DNA of 62,229 nt from CBDDBX01 sp965225955. Lineage in GTDB: Bacteria > Acidobacteriota > Aminicenantia > UBA2199. Below, one piece after another: positions 44,304 to 54,221 of the stretch (position 1 is its first letter; each line of letters starts with the position of its first letter). The notes below the pieces were generated by a model. That model saw only the letters and a program-made list of their open reading frames with translations, did not search any database and had not been told where the DNA came from. Position numbers and translations under genes: made by a program. Where the stretch lies: contig CBDDBX010000033.1 of NCBI GenBank assembly GCA_965225955.1, forward strand, positions 1 through 62,229, given 5' to 3'.

Positions 44304-45089
44304 CTACTCAAATTTTAGATGAACCGCAAGGTAAGAAGATGTAAAATCTGATGGTAACCTTGGAAAAGGTGCAGCGTTCTTTACTGCCCTCATAGCAGAT
44401 CTGTCGAAGGCATCGCTGCCACTGGAAACTTCCAGTGAAAGATCTGATATCCGCCCATCTCTGAAAATTCTGAATTTCACAACTGCTTCCAACTTACTCC
44501 CTGCTCCTGGAGAATACCAGGTAGATGATATTTTATTTCTCAAAGTCTCAACATAGTAGGCGTATGGAAAATATTTACCGCCTCCTGTGCCAAATCCGCT
44601 TCCTGTACCTTTTCCTCCTCCCACACTGTTAATACTGGTACTAAGTGCATTGGAGGGTAGATTTTTTTTAACAACAGTTTCTCTGCCGGATCCCTTCTTT
44701 TTCTTTTTTTTCCGCACAACTGTTACAGATTCGCGTGGTTTTTTTCTTTTTACAGAGCGCCTCTTATTTTTCTTATCCGGAAATCGCAATTTGGATTTAG
44801 GAGCTTCAGGTTTAGTTGTAAGATCCCTTAACGAACTTTTGGGAGTATTATCAGGTTCATCTGGTACAGGATCACTTTTCTTTACTTTTTCTTCCGCCTG
44901 TTTTTTGGGAGGGGAAGATTTTTTTACAGTCCGCACACTACTGCCTCCCGGTGGACCTCCCATACTAACCAGATCTACATAATACCGGGTAGTAGTATCC
45001 GCCTTAATCTCTGTACTTATACTCAGAGTAATAATCACTCCAATATGTAGTACCAGAGATATCAGAAGAGCAATTCTGAAACCTGTCAT
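44304..45089 (-). CDS. tolA: TolA/TonB-like energy transducer
   Basis: A 261-residue protein with one N-terminal membrane helix (~5-26) and a Lys/Pro/Arg-rich middle (~60-150, including RKKKKKKGSGRE) that would span the periplasm. The C-terminal TonB/TolA domain (~165-261) has YAYYVETLRNKISSTWYSPG and the VSSGSDAFDRSAMRAV motif. By position between TolR and TolB it is the TolA equivalent; by sequence it could also be called TonB. It overlaps tolR by 4 bp. Confidence 0.88.
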   Translation of the reverse strand: MTGFRIALLISLVLHIGVIITLSISTEIKADTTTRYYVDLVSMGGPPGGSSVRTVKKSSPPKKQAEEKVKKSDPVPDEPDNTPKSSLRDLTTKPEAPKSKLRFPDKKNKRRSVKRKKPRESVTVVRKKKKKKGSGRETVVKKNLPSNALSTSINSVGGGKGTGSGFGTGGGKYFPYAYYVETLRNKISSTWYSPGAGSKLEAVVKFRIFRDGRISDLSLEVSSGSDAFDRSAMRAVKNAAPFPRLPSDFTSSYLAVHLKFE

Positions 45090-45502
45090 CTCTTTTTCTT
45101 GTCGACAATCATTCCTACTGTTTCAATGCCTGTCTTTTTTATTACATCCATAACTTCAATAACAAAACCGTAGGATACATCTTTATCTGCTCTTAAAAAC
45201 ACAGCTTTCTTTTTTCTACCAACAAAATGGTTCTTCAGCCTTGATTCAAGCAGACTAACATGCACCGGAGTCTTTGCAGCTCCAAGATATACATATCTGT
45301 CTTTTGTTACTGTAAGTACCATTCCACCTGAACTTGGATTTGCTTTGGTTTCTGCAGAAGGGAGTTTTACATTTATTCCCGACTGCATCATCGGAGCTGT
45401 TACCATAAATATAATTAGAAGCACCAGCATAACATCAACCAGAGGAGTTACATTAATCTCCGACATGTTTGATGAGAGGCGTTCCGGACCGTTGACTTTC
45501 AT
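45086..45502 (-). CDS. tolR: TolR/ExbD-family protein
   Basis: A 138-residue single-helix proton-channel partner: SEINVTPLVDVMLVLLIIFM (15-34) contains the conserved membrane Asp of the ExbD/TolR family. A periplasmic domain follows (ISVKLP-like INVKLPSAET, VFLRADKDVSYGFVIEVMD). With TolQ it uses the proton motive force to energise TolA. It begins 1 bp after tolQ ends. Confidence 0.93.
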   Translation of the reverse strand: MKVNGPERLSSNMSEINVTPLVDVMLVLLIIFMVTAPMMQSGINVKLPSAETKANPSSGGMVLTVTKDRYVYLGAAKTPVHVSLLESRLKNHFVGRKKKAVFLRADKDVSYGFVIEVMDVIKKTGIETVGMIVDKKKR

Positions 45503-45503
45503 T

Positions 45504-46202
45504 TTATCTCAGTTTCTCACTTATATCGATAAATTCCAGTATAAAATCGTCCATAGAGGAAATTATCACCTTAAGTTTGTTCAGAAGGGTATTGTAGAAA
45601 ATAACAGCCGGAATTGCTGCAAACAATCCGAGAGCTGTGGCTATAAGAGCTTCAGCAATACCTGGTGCAACAGTTGCAAGGTTAGCATTACCCATTGCTC
45701 CTATACTGTGGAATGAGGTTATAATCCCCCAAACAGTACCAAGAAGCCCGATAAAAGGGGTTACTGCTGCTGTTGTAGCAAGAAAACCATTAAGCTTCTC
45801 AAGGCGGGTTATCTCCCCCATTGAGCCTCTGGTTAAAGCTCTGCGTACAGATTCAACATTAACCTCTCTTACAGCACCCTCTTCACTCTTCTGAACTGAA
45901 AGTTCCCTGAAACCGAAAGCAAATACAGTCGCAAGAGGTGTATTGGCAAATTCAGCCACTCTTCTGTTTATATCTGAAAAGTTTCTGGACTTTCTGAAAA
46001 GGTCTCTGAACTTTACTGAATTCTTCCATGCTTTAGAATATTCAATAAATTTAAATGCAATTACTGCCCATGAAATAACTGAAAATAGAAAAAGGAGCAG
46101 CAGAATTATTTTTGATATAGGAGAAGATTCGGAAATAATCCGAATATAGTCCATTTTGTACCCGCTACCCGCTGTTACTTGTGATACATACAAAAATTCC
46201 AT
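45504..46202 (-). CDS. tolQ: TolQ/ExbB-family proton channel
   Basis: A 232-residue inner-membrane protein with three helices. The family signature ATAAVTPFIGLLGTVWGIITSF lies in the second (split here: ATAAVTPFIGLLG and TVWGIITSF), and EALIATALGLFAAIPAVI in the third. An internal ATG (46154, MDYIRI) is a possible alternative start. The ATG at 46202 has no ribosome site but sits 6 nt after a promoter-like -10, as in other leaderless candidates. First gene of tolQRAB. Confidence 0.92.
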   Translation of the reverse strand: MEFLYVSQVTAGSGYKMDYIRIISESSPISKIILLLLFLFSVISWAVIAFKFIEYSKAWKNSVKFRDLFRKSRNFSDINRRVAEFANTPLATVFAFGFRELSVQKSEEGAVREVNVESVRRALTRGSMGEITRLEKLNGFLATTAAVTPFIGLLGTVWGIITSFHSIGAMGNANLATVAPGIAEALIATALGLFAAIPAVIFYNTLLNKLKVIISSMDDFILEFIDISEKLR

Positions 46203-46208
46203 CTGAAA

Positions 46209-46237
46209 TTTGTACCACAGATATAGTATATTTTCAA
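46209..46237 (-). promoter_or_regulatory. Candidate leaderless promoter of tolQRAB
   Basis: TTGAAA (46232-46237), 17 bp, TACAAA (46209-46214), then 6 nt to the ATG at 46202. The -10 is weak; the repeated geometry seen at other genes supports it. Confidence 0.4.
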
Positions 46238-46273
46238 GAAGATCCGACAGTATTCAAGGAGATCAGAAAAGGT

Positions 46274-47974
46274 CTATTTAACCTCAATCGCAGCTATAGT
46301 TACATCATCTTCGATATGATTATCCGAGAAAAAGTACACACGGTTTTTTATAATGGATATCATATCCCCGATACTGACGTCTTTCTCTTCCTGATACATC
46401 TTTTTCAGTCTTTCCACACCGAAAATCTCATTATTTCTGTTCTGTGCTTCAATAATACCATCTGTATAAAAAAGAATTCTGTCACCAGGTTCAAGATAGA
46501 CCTCTTTCTCTTCAAAAACAGCTTCCTGAAAAATTCCTACAAAGAATCCTTCTGTATCCAGAGGTACAATTTCCCTGGTTTTTGCCTTATAGAGAAGCGG
46601 AGGCGGATGATTGGCACTAGTGTATACAAACTTTCTCTCTTCAGCAAAATATATTCCGTAGAAAGATGTGAAATACTCACCAGCATTGAGATAGTTGTAA
46701 AACTCCTGATTAAGCATTTCAAAAAGAAGTTGTGGAGACAACACATCCTTGGCATACAGAGAGAAAAACACCTTAAGCATTGAGCATATAAGAGCTGCAG
46801 CAACACCGTGGCCGGAAATATCTGTTATAAAATATCCGTATATGCCTTCATCAAGGCGACTTATATCTATAAAGTCACCTGAAACTTTAAGAAGAGGAAT
46901 ATAGATATATGCACTTTCCAGTTCAGGAAAGTCCATTATATCATCTTTTTTGGGTAAAAAAGTATCCTGAAATTCAGCCGCAAGGTTCAACTCAAAGTCA
47001 AATTCATCTTTAAAACGACTATACTCTTTCAGGCGACTGAAAACCTCAAAATCCTCTTTCTCATGGGGCTCATGTTTCTCATCACTTATATCTTCTGCAT
47101 ATTTCCAAAGAGACACTTCATTACCAAGTTCGTTATACTCGATCTTATCAAAGGCATTCATTGCCATCAGAATACCTTTGCCGCTTTCACGGAGAAAGTT
47201 TTCCGGATCATTAAGGTCCGGCAATTCATACAGGTCAAACCCCTGCCCCTGATCCCTGATGATGATTTTCAGATACTCCGGCGTTGTAAAAACCAGAATC
47301 TGCACAAAGGTATCTTTATAAGGCTCCTGCTGCGCTCTCTCCTGCAGATACTTATTGTAATTATCTTTCTTATCAAGAAGTGACTGTTTCTCTTCGAATG
47401 TAATTCCAAGATTTCCATGTTCAATAGCATTTACAAGAATCTCCTGAAGCCCTATTCTCAGAAATGAAGTGTTATCCACCACATGAGTAACCCGTGAAAA
47501 GATGAGATCTATCATGGAAGGTATTGAAAAGATATCATTCTCCAGTCTGTATTCACTCTTTTCCCATTTAATGAAGCCGGAATTTACCTCTTTCTGCTTT
47601 CTTCTGAAAAGAGTTTCCACCTTATTAATGAGAAATTTGAGATCTTTGGACCTGAATGGTTTTTTCAAAATATCCACAGCCCCGTTTTTAAGGGCTGCGA
47701 CAATCTCTTCCTGATCTGAATATCCCGTTATTACAATTATAGGCACATCAGGTGCGCTGCTCTTTATATGCTTGACTATCTCATTCCCATTACCATCAGG
47801 CAACTTCATGTCTGTAATAACAATTTCAGGCCTGAAAGTTTCAAAATGGCATAAACCATCTTTTTTGGTCTCTGCAGTGATTACCTCATAATTATATATC
47901 ATGAAGAAATCACTTAAATAGTCAAGCAGATCCCTATTGTCGTCTATTAATAGAAGTTTCCCTTTATATTCCAT
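46274..47974 (-). CDS. Response regulator with kinase-like domain and SpoIIE-type phosphatase
   Basis: A 566-residue cytoplasmic signalling protein with three parts. The receiver domain (1-125) has phospho-acceptor Asp55 in ITDMKLPDG. An RsbW-like HATPase domain (~145-295) has the N-box EILVNAIEHGNLG and the G-box RDQGQGFDL. The PP2C/RsbU-like phosphatase (~325-566) has metal-binding Asp in SGDFID, DISGHG, FYTDG and EDDVT. Receiver-RsbU proteins dephosphorylate STAS antagonists to free sigma factors or targets. A STAS gene lies 49 bp upstream, the likely partner. Having both anti-sigma-type kinase and phosphatase in one chain is notable. Confidence 0.9.
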   Translation of the reverse strand: MEYKGKLLLIDDNRDLLDYLSDFFMIYNYEVITAETKKDGLCHFETFRPEIVITDMKLPDGNGNEIVKHIKSSAPDVPIIVITGYSDQEEIVAALKNGAVDILKKPFRSKDLKFLINKVETLFRRKQKEVNSGFIKWEKSEYRLENDIFSIPSMIDLIFSRVTHVVDNTSFLRIGLQEILVNAIEHGNLGITFEEKQSLLDKKDNYNKYLQERAQQEPYKDTFVQILVFTTPEYLKIIIRDQGQGFDLYELPDLNDPENFLRESGKGILMAMNAFDKIEYNELGNEVSLWKYAEDISDEKHEPHEKEDFEVFSRLKEYSRFKDEFDFELNLAAEFQDTFLPKKDDIMDFPELESAYIYIPLLKVSGDFIDISRLDEGIYGYFITDISGHGVAAALICSMLKVFFSLYAKDVLSPQLLFEMLNQEFYNYLNAGEYFTSFYGIYFAEERKFVYTSANHPPPLLYKAKTREIVPLDTEGFFVGIFQEAVFEEKEVYLEPGDRILFYTDGIIEAQNRNNEIFGVERLKKMYQEEKDVSIGDMISIIKNRVYFFSDNHIEDDVTIAAIEVK

Positions 47975-48023
47975 TAAACCCCTGATCAGGATTACTCAGT
48001 ATGATTACTGAAAAATCCAGGTG

Positions 48024-48323
48024 TTAAATATTAAACAGTTTATCAAGTTTGATAGCTTTAAAGAGCGCAACAATCTCGTCATTAAGACTTACGATACGCA
48101 CCTTTCCGCCACGGGCTGTAAAGTTTTTATAAAATAGAAGAAGTTTGCCAATACCTGAACTACCAATGAAATTAACATCTTTGAAGTCTACAACAACCTC
48201 TTTTGAACCATCTTCCAGAAACTGGTTAAGAGTTTTTTTAAGGTTTTCCGCACCAGGAATATCTACACTGCCTGAGAGGTAAAGTGTTGATATTTCTTTC
48301 TCTTTAGTAACTTTGATATTCAT
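48024..48323 (-). CDS. STAS-domain anti-sigma factor antagonist
   Basis: A 99-residue single-domain STAS protein (SpoIIAA/RsbV type) with VVVDFKDVNFIGSSGIGKLL near residue 45, including the phosphorylatable Ser (one of the two in IGSSG). Expected to be phosphorylated by an RsbW-like kinase and dephosphorylated by the phosphatase encoded just downstream. The final partner (sigma factor or other target) is not in the window. The start follows AGAGGAG. Confidence 0.92.
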   Translation of the reverse strand: MNIKVTKEKEISTLYLSGSVDIPGAENLKKTLNQFLEDGSKEVVVDFKDVNFIGSSGIGKLLLFYKNFTARGGKVRIVSLNDEIVALFKAIKLDKLFNI

Positions 48324-48408
48324 TATCTGCTCCTCTGTTGTTTATCTATAGACCTATATATAGTTTAGTAAACTGAAAAAATCAAGCAAAAATCACCATT
48401 ATTATTAT

Positions 48409-49797
48409 TCATTCAGAAACAAGTTCCTTAACAAATGCCGGTAACCCTGCAAAGCTCTTATTGGAGAGTAATATGACAAGATTTTTGTCATCACATTTTA
48501 TCTCTTTCACACAATTCTCAAGTTCCTCACGGCTTCCTGCGGATTTCATAAGAACGCCGCGTTTTTCCAGAACATTCTTAAGTTGAACAGTATCCAGAAG
48601 ATCACCGGTTTTACTGATCTGCCCTTCAGGTACATAACAGACAACTTCATCAGCTCCGTCAAAAGCTTCTGACAGTTCTCTGAAGAACCTGTTACTTCTC
48701 AGACTATGACTCCCAGGTTCAAACAGCACCGTGATTTTTCTATCATGGAACCTATTCCTCAGACTTTCAAGGACATTCCTTATTGATGTAGGATGGTGAG
48801 CAAAATCTTCCAGAAAAACTGAATTACCTTTCTCTCCGAGTTTCCGCATTCTTCTCTCAACACCTCTGAACTCTTCAGTAGCCTTCTGAAGCACCTCATA
48901 ATCTATTCCAAGATGCAGCCCCAGCACAATACCTGCAGCAAGGTTCCATATATTATAATTACCCAGGAGGGATGTTTTAAAACGGAAAGTTTCCCTTCTG
49001 TATTCTAAAGCAAATGTATACCCATAATCGCAGTTTTCCACATCTTTTATATTGCAATCACAACCTGAGGCTCCGTAGGTAACAACAGGGGTAAAACTAC
49101 TCTTTACAGCTTCCCTGTTCATGGGATAGTCTCCATTAACTACAATAAGTCCATTAGAAGGCACCTGATTAACAAGATTTGTAAAACTTTTGAGATAGAG
49201 TTCCTCACTTGGAAAGAAATCCAGATGATCATACTCCATAGCAGTCAGTATCAGAAATCTGGGGTGATATTTTAAAAACTTGGAAGATCTGTCAAAAAAA
49301 GCTGTTTCATACTCATCCCCTTCTGATACAAAATATTCTCCACTACCACAGGCATAACTCCCTGCCATATCTACAGGTTTACCACCAATAAAATATCCAG
49401 GGTTAAGACCGGCTTTTTTCAGCATAAAAGAAATAAACGATGAGATAGTTGTTTTCCCGTGAGTTCCTGCAGCAACAACTGAGGATGTCCCTTTTATGAA
49501 ATATCTGTAGAGAGCTTCTGACATAGAACAGTAATCCATTCCTCTGTTGAGAATCTTCTCGGCTTCCGGATTGCCTCTGGAAATAATATTCCCTACTACA
49601 CAAAGGTCTGTATCTTCATCTATATTTTCAGCTTTGTACCCCTCGAAAAGCTTTATATCCATATTTCCCAGAATATCTCCTACGGGAGGATAAAAAGCTT
49701 TATCTGAACCTGCCACCTCGTATCCTTTTTCCACAAAGAGACCAGCAAGAGCACTCATACCAGTTCCTGCAACTCCGCTTAAAAAAACCTTCTTCAT
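48409..49797 (-). CDS. mpl: Mpl-type UDP-MurNAc:tripeptide ligase
   Basis: A Mur ligase of 462 residues. It has the N-terminal SGVAGTGMSALAGLFVEKG, the ATP loop AAGTHGKTTISS near residue 107, SEGDEYETAFFD, EYDHLDFF, a central NYNIWNLAAG and C-terminal DFAHHPTSI. EGDEYD-type and SGxxGTGM features with this length fit Mpl, which ligates recycled L-Ala-gamma-D-Glu-mDap to UDP-MurNAc, better than MurC. The neighbouring LD-carboxypeptidase makes that tripeptide. I chose the ATG at 49797 (CAGGAG upstream) over an upstream GTG at 49821. Confidence 0.85.
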   Translation of the reverse strand: MKKVFLSGVAGTGMSALAGLFVEKGYEVAGSDKAFYPPVGDILGNMDIKLFEGYKAENIDEDTDLCVVGNIISRGNPEAEKILNRGMDYCSMSEALYRYFIKGTSSVVAAGTHGKTTISSFISFMLKKAGLNPGYFIGGKPVDMAGSYACGSGEYFVSEGDEYETAFFDRSSKFLKYHPRFLILTAMEYDHLDFFPSEELYLKSFTNLVNQVPSNGLIVVNGDYPMNREAVKSSFTPVVTYGASGCDCNIKDVENCDYGYTFALEYRRETFRFKTSLLGNYNIWNLAAGIVLGLHLGIDYEVLQKATEEFRGVERRMRKLGEKGNSVFLEDFAHHPTSIRNVLESLRNRFHDRKITVLFEPGSHSLRSNRFFRELSEAFDGADEVVCYVPEGQISKTGDLLDTVQLKNVLEKRGVLMKSAGSREELENCVKEIKCDDKNLVILLSNKSFAGLPAFVKELVSE

Positions 49798-49810
49798 CTT
49801 ACAACTCCTG

Positions 49811-50707
49811 TTAAACAACACATTTTTCTGTTACAAAAAGATTACCGTTATCAATAACACAGTGGCAACCCAGAGGTACAGTCTGTATATTATCTCCATG
49901 GCCTATCTTCAGGTCATATATTATTGGAACAGAGTAAATTTTCAGCATCTGCTCAATTCTCTCCAGAAACTGCTGCTTCTCCGGCTTATTCAGAAAACAG
50001 CCTGGGAAATTACCAAAAGCAAGGCCTTTCACCTTATCTATCGCACCTGACTCACAGAGCTGCCATAACATTCTTTCAAGCCTGTAGGGTCTCTCTCCGA
50101 CATCTTCAAGTATTACAATTCTGTTTTTTAGTTCCGGGAAGTATTCTGTTCCTGTCAGAGATACCAAATTGGTCATGCAACCTCCGGTAAGTGTTCCTTC
50201 AGATCTTCCTGAAACCAGAGTTTTGCCTTTGTATGCAGGAGTTTCGCATTTACCTGTAACCAGATCCATCAGGCAATTTATATCTGCCTTATTACCTGCA
50301 ACAGATGAATAGAGCATAGGACCATAAAAAACTACCATTTTAAACCTGTCCACCAGATACCAGAGAAGGTAACTTACATCTGAAGATCCTATCACAACTT
50401 TACAGGGGAGCTCTTCTGATACCTCCATATATTTCAGAAGATGATTTGAGCCATAGCCCCCTCTTGCAGCCCACAGCGCTTTAACCGAATCATCTTTCAT
50501 CAGAGTAGTAAACTCTTTATATACTTCTTCAGGTGCCTTAGCAACAACTCCTTTATTACTAAGAATATTATCTACCTCTGAAGCTCTGAATCCCATCTCT
50601 CTTAATTTCTGAAGTCCTTCAGTTCTGAAAGGTTCCTTAACTGGCGAAGAGGGTACAAAAACCCCTACTATATCTCCTTTTATCAGAGCTTTCGGTTTAT
50701 TCATCAC
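49811..50707 (-). CDS. LD-carboxypeptidase (S66 family, LdcA-like)
   Basis: A 298-residue serine peptidase of family S66. It has GDIVGVFVPSSPV at the N-terminus, WAARGGYGSNHLL (~79-91), the nucleophile in IGSSDVSYLLWYL (~112), the catalytic Glu region VILEDVGERPYRLERML (~196), and His in LKIGHGDN. It trims the D-Ala from tetrapeptides in cytoplasmic peptidoglycan recycling. It precedes mpl by 13 bp and overlaps the kinase gene by 11 bp. Confidence 0.92.
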   Translation of the reverse strand: MMNKPKALIKGDIVGVFVPSSPVKEPFRTEGLQKLREMGFRASEVDNILSNKGVVAKAPEEVYKEFTTLMKDDSVKALWAARGGYGSNHLLKYMEVSEELPCKVVIGSSDVSYLLWYLVDRFKMVVFYGPMLYSSVAGNKADINCLMDLVTGKCETPAYKGKTLVSGRSEGTLTGGCMTNLVSLTGTEYFPELKNRIVILEDVGERPYRLERMLWQLCESGAIDKVKGLAFGNFPGCFLNKPEKQQFLERIEQMLKIYSVPIIYDLKIGHGDNIQTVPLGCHCVIDNGNLFVTEKCVV

Positions 50708-53700
50708 AGGGTATCTCCACTTTCACTATAGTACCTTCTCCCTCTTCTGATTCAATTGCAATCTTTCCACGGTGTAACTGTATAATACTTCTTGTAATAA
50801 AAAGTCCGAGTCCGGTGCCTTTACTTTTTGTAGAGTATCCCTCATTAAAAACAACTTCCAGATCCTCACTACTCATACCTTTACCATTATCTTTTATATC
50901 AATAACGCATCTGTTATTAATATAATTTATATCAAGATCTATTATCGGTGAATGATCTTCAGGAACAGCTTCGATTCCATTTAGAATCAGGTTCTTAAAA
51001 ACCTGTCTTATTTTTACTTCATCTACAAAAATATTGAGTTCTCCGATATTTGTGGAGAAGTTAAATGCAGCATCTGTGTATGCAGTTCTGAAGTTAAGCA
51101 TCTCTTCTCTCAGCAGTTTTACAATATCACATTTAGATAGCTCAGGTTCTTCAATTTTTGAGAGATCCAGAAACCCTCTGGACACCTTCTTAAGATGTTC
51201 AGTCTCTTCTATTATATAGTTGACTGATTTACCAATCATATCTTCAAATCCTGCTCTCTTATCTTTAAGAGCGTAAAGAATCTGCTCTGCTGATAATTTA
51301 ATAGGGGTTAGTGGATTTTTAACTTCATGAGCTACTCTTCGCCCCATTTTAACAACAGTTCGCATCTGAGTTATTTCTGACAGATTTTTTTTCTGTTCTT
51401 TTACCCCTTTTACCATTTCATTAAAACCAGTATACAGTTTACTGAATTCAGCTTCTGCCGGCACTTCGTTAAGTTCAGCAAGGTTACCTTTCTCAACCTC
51501 CCCCATCATATTATTCAGTTTATGAATTGGAGACATAATTCTGTTACGGAAAAATGTTGCAAGATAGAAACTGAATATACCAAGCAGAAATAGTACTGTT
51601 ACCAGAAAATCAGGATATTCAATACCAATCATTCTGGAAGTAGACATATTCCCTGCAAATTCCAGTTTGAATATATAATCACCTATCTGGAAAAACATAT
51701 CGTAACCCTCTTTTGTAGGTTTAAAGAAGTACTCATCACTTCTGCTTATGAAGAAGGCTGCAACATTTGAAGGCAAAAGAACAGGAGCTTTCAGTTTCTT
51801 AGTATAATCTGAAGACTCTTTCAATCGCCCTCCATGGTACATCATAATATCATTACCCACAATTCTGGAAACAAGATAGAGATGATTCTGATTAATCTCT
51901 CCCTCCTGATCAGCAATGTTGATGAGCATATTTACAGCAATTCCTGTACTGTTATACACACTTTCCCTTTCCATATGCCCGCCACTCTGATTAATGAATC
52001 TCAGAGAGAATACAGCAAAAATAATTCCTGTAAGCAGAGCTGTAAGAATAAGTATTGCAAATACCCTGAAAGAAAAAGTGTGAAATACATCTTTCAGATA
52101 TGCAGGATTTACTTTCCTTATATTCAGGAGAAATGACATTATCAGTGACAGAAGGAATATTTTTATTATAAGTGCGATTCTCTGAATAGATGAAAATACC
52201 GGATAGTAGAGCAGAAACTTTCTCCCCCTGTCTTTAAAAAGGTGCCCTTTATACCTCTGCCCAAGATATCTGAAATCCACCTCACCTTCATCTTTTTTTA
52301 CAAGTCCGGGGATATCAGACACATCAATATTGGAAGGATTTTCAATTATGAAGCCATCTTTATCAAGACGGACATAACCTATCTCCATATTTCTTATTTT
52401 CTCATCCAGATTAAAAATATTCAGATGAAATGGATCTTTATATAGTAGTTCTGAAGAGTTGATAACAACAACCTGTATATAGCCTATGTTTTCAAACCTG
52501 TCATTAACTCTTATAGAACCCAGAGCTATAGGAACTTTCTTACCAAAAACTTCTGCTGACTTCTCTTCTATTGTCCAGAAAGAGAAACTTTCTGTTTCTC
52601 CTACTTCAATATAGGAGGGTATCTTATAAACAAAACTACTTAAAAGTTTCCTGTTCTTGTCCAGTAGAAAAATACCCGATGGAACCCTTTCTCCTGCAGC
52701 AAGGCTGTAGCTCCATATACGCTCCAGAAGAGAGTAATGGTTTTTACCATCAAGTAGTTCCCTGAAATCCTTCACTTCGGATCTTATCTCATAAATAATC
52801 TCACGGGTAACCAGTTTGGCGTAATTTCCCTGGTTCCTGAAGATATTTATAAGACTCTCCTTAACATATCTCTCTTTTTCAGCACCACTGCTTTTCTCCA
52901 GCATAGTAAATACGGAAACTGCTATAAGAAACATGCTGAGAACTCTGTAAAACAGTTTTTTTTTACTAAAACCCATTAACAGAAGTAGTAGTAGCATTGA
53001 GTAGTAAAAGAGCGTATAACCTGCTATAAGAAAAGCTATAGTAAATATCAGGCCTGCAAAAACTACTTTTCCCCCTACAGCTCCCGTTATATCATCAGGC
53101 AGACTTTTTTTAACCGCCTTACACCACAGAAGAGGCACCATATGTATAAGAATAAGAACTGTAATAAGAAGTATGTAGTCAGCTCTGAAACTGAAGTGGG
53201 AGTAGCTGAACTGAACAGCTCCGATTACTTCCCCTGCCACCTTTACTGCCACCAGTATGGATGTCAGAGCTCCTGCAACAGCAATATATGAATTAGTAAT
53301 AAAAGGAATAAGTTTTAACTGAAGATAGTAGAGAATCAAGCCCCACAATAACATCTTACCAACGGAGTTGATCCAGAGAAATTCAGTATCCAGATAAACA
53401 GTTCCTATATGTGCATAATCTGCAATCTGGTAGAGGGCAAAAAAACAGAAGCATTCAAAAATAACAGATATCAGCACACCTGTTCTGAAATTTCTTATTG
53501 ATAAAACGTAATATCTGAGAAGTAGTCCCAGCATAAACAGAAGTACATAAAGTATGGCTTCCTGCTCTTCCAGTTTTTCCCTTACATCAAGCTCTTCAGG
53601 TGTTGTTACTGTTATTTCCAGCTGACCGTTACTATTATCAAGAAGTTTCTTGCCATGATAACTGCTTCTGCTCCAGAAGAAATCCAGCTCCTTAGCTCCC

Positions 53701-54221
53701 AGAAGAGTAAGCCCTGCAGGAGCAAATGAAACATTTCTGCTAAGATACCTGTTGCTGAAAAAGTCAATAATCTCTTTTTTTTCAGCAAAAACATTAGAGT
53801 AGTAGCTATTATTTTTTAGTTTGATAAGAATAAAATATCGGGAATCTTTCTGAACCAGACACCAGCCATTACTGTTGTACTGGTAATCTTTCATATTTCC
53901 AAAATAGACATCTCCGGCATATTTTCTTATTCTGTTATCTTCATATTTTATAATAGCTTCCCCGGTATCAAGATCCTGATACTTGAGAAACCCTTTGACC
54001 TGTGCTTCTCTTATACGATAAGCACGACGTTTGATTTCCGCTAGTCTGCGTTCAAGTTCTTTCTCTATTTTTTTTACAGACTGGAGGATGTGATTCTTAA
54101 TATCTTTCTCAAGAAGAATCTTGGATTCAGATCTTATGGAGAAGTAGAAGTATGCAGATAAAAATAGCAGAATTGAACCGGCTATCAGTAAGAGAGACCT
54201 TTTAGATAATAGAGTTCCCAT
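50697..54221 (-). CDS. Giant NtrY-like membrane sensor histidine kinase
   Basis: A 1174-residue sensor kinase, far longer than usual (NtrY ~750). About twelve hydrophobic helices: 9-28, a cluster of seven or eight at ~222-442, then ~680-700, 720-742 and 871-892. Three extracytoplasmic stretches lie at ~29-220, ~445-675 and ~745-870. HAMP (~893-945) leads to the H-box VAHEVKNPLTPIKLSAEQ (His965), N-box NLILNGIEAV, and G-boxes DNGKGMSS and KGTGLGLFITRSI. No response regulator is adjacent. Overlap with the LD-carboxypeptidase gene hints at an envelope or cell-wall signal (inference). Confidence 0.88.
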   Translation of the reverse strand: MGTLLSKRSLLLIAGSILLFLSAYFYFSIRSESKILLEKDIKNHILQSVKKIEKELERRLAEIKRRAYRIREAQVKGFLKYQDLDTGEAIIKYEDNRIRKYAGDVYFGNMKDYQYNSNGWCLVQKDSRYFILIKLKNNSYYSNVFAEKKEIIDFFSNRYLSRNVSFAPAGLTLLGAKELDFFWSRSSYHGKKLLDNSNGQLEITVTTPEELDVREKLEEQEAILYVLLFMLGLLLRYYVLSIRNFRTGVLISVIFECFCFFALYQIADYAHIGTVYLDTEFLWINSVGKMLLWGLILYYLQLKLIPFITNSYIAVAGALTSILVAVKVAGEVIGAVQFSYSHFSFRADYILLITVLILIHMVPLLWCKAVKKSLPDDITGAVGGKVVFAGLIFTIAFLIAGYTLFYYSMLLLLLLMGFSKKKLFYRVLSMFLIAVSVFTMLEKSSGAEKERYVKESLINIFRNQGNYAKLVTREIIYEIRSEVKDFRELLDGKNHYSLLERIWSYSLAAGERVPSGIFLLDKNRKLLSSFVYKIPSYIEVGETESFSFWTIEEKSAEVFGKKVPIALGSIRVNDRFENIGYIQVVVINSSELLYKDPFHLNIFNLDEKIRNMEIGYVRLDKDGFIIENPSNIDVSDIPGLVKKDEGEVDFRYLGQRYKGHLFKDRGRKFLLYYPVFSSIQRIALIIKIFLLSLIMSFLLNIRKVNPAYLKDVFHTFSFRVFAILILTALLTGIIFAVFSLRFINQSGGHMERESVYNSTGIAVNMLINIADQEGEINQNHLYLVSRIVGNDIMMYHGGRLKESSDYTKKLKAPVLLPSNVAAFFISRSDEYFFKPTKEGYDMFFQIGDYIFKLEFAGNMSTSRMIGIEYPDFLVTVLFLLGIFSFYLATFFRNRIMSPIHKLNNMMGEVEKGNLAELNEVPAEAEFSKLYTGFNEMVKGVKEQKKNLSEITQMRTVVKMGRRVAHEVKNPLTPIKLSAEQILYALKDKRAGFEDMIGKSVNYIIEETEHLKKVSRGFLDLSKIEEPELSKCDIVKLLREEMLNFRTAYTDAAFNFSTNIGELNIFVDEVKIRQVFKNLILNGIEAVPEDHSPIIDLDINYINNRCVIDIKDNGKGMSSEDLEVVFNEGYSTKSKGTGLGLFITRSIIQLHRGKIAIESEEGEGTIVKVEIPCDE

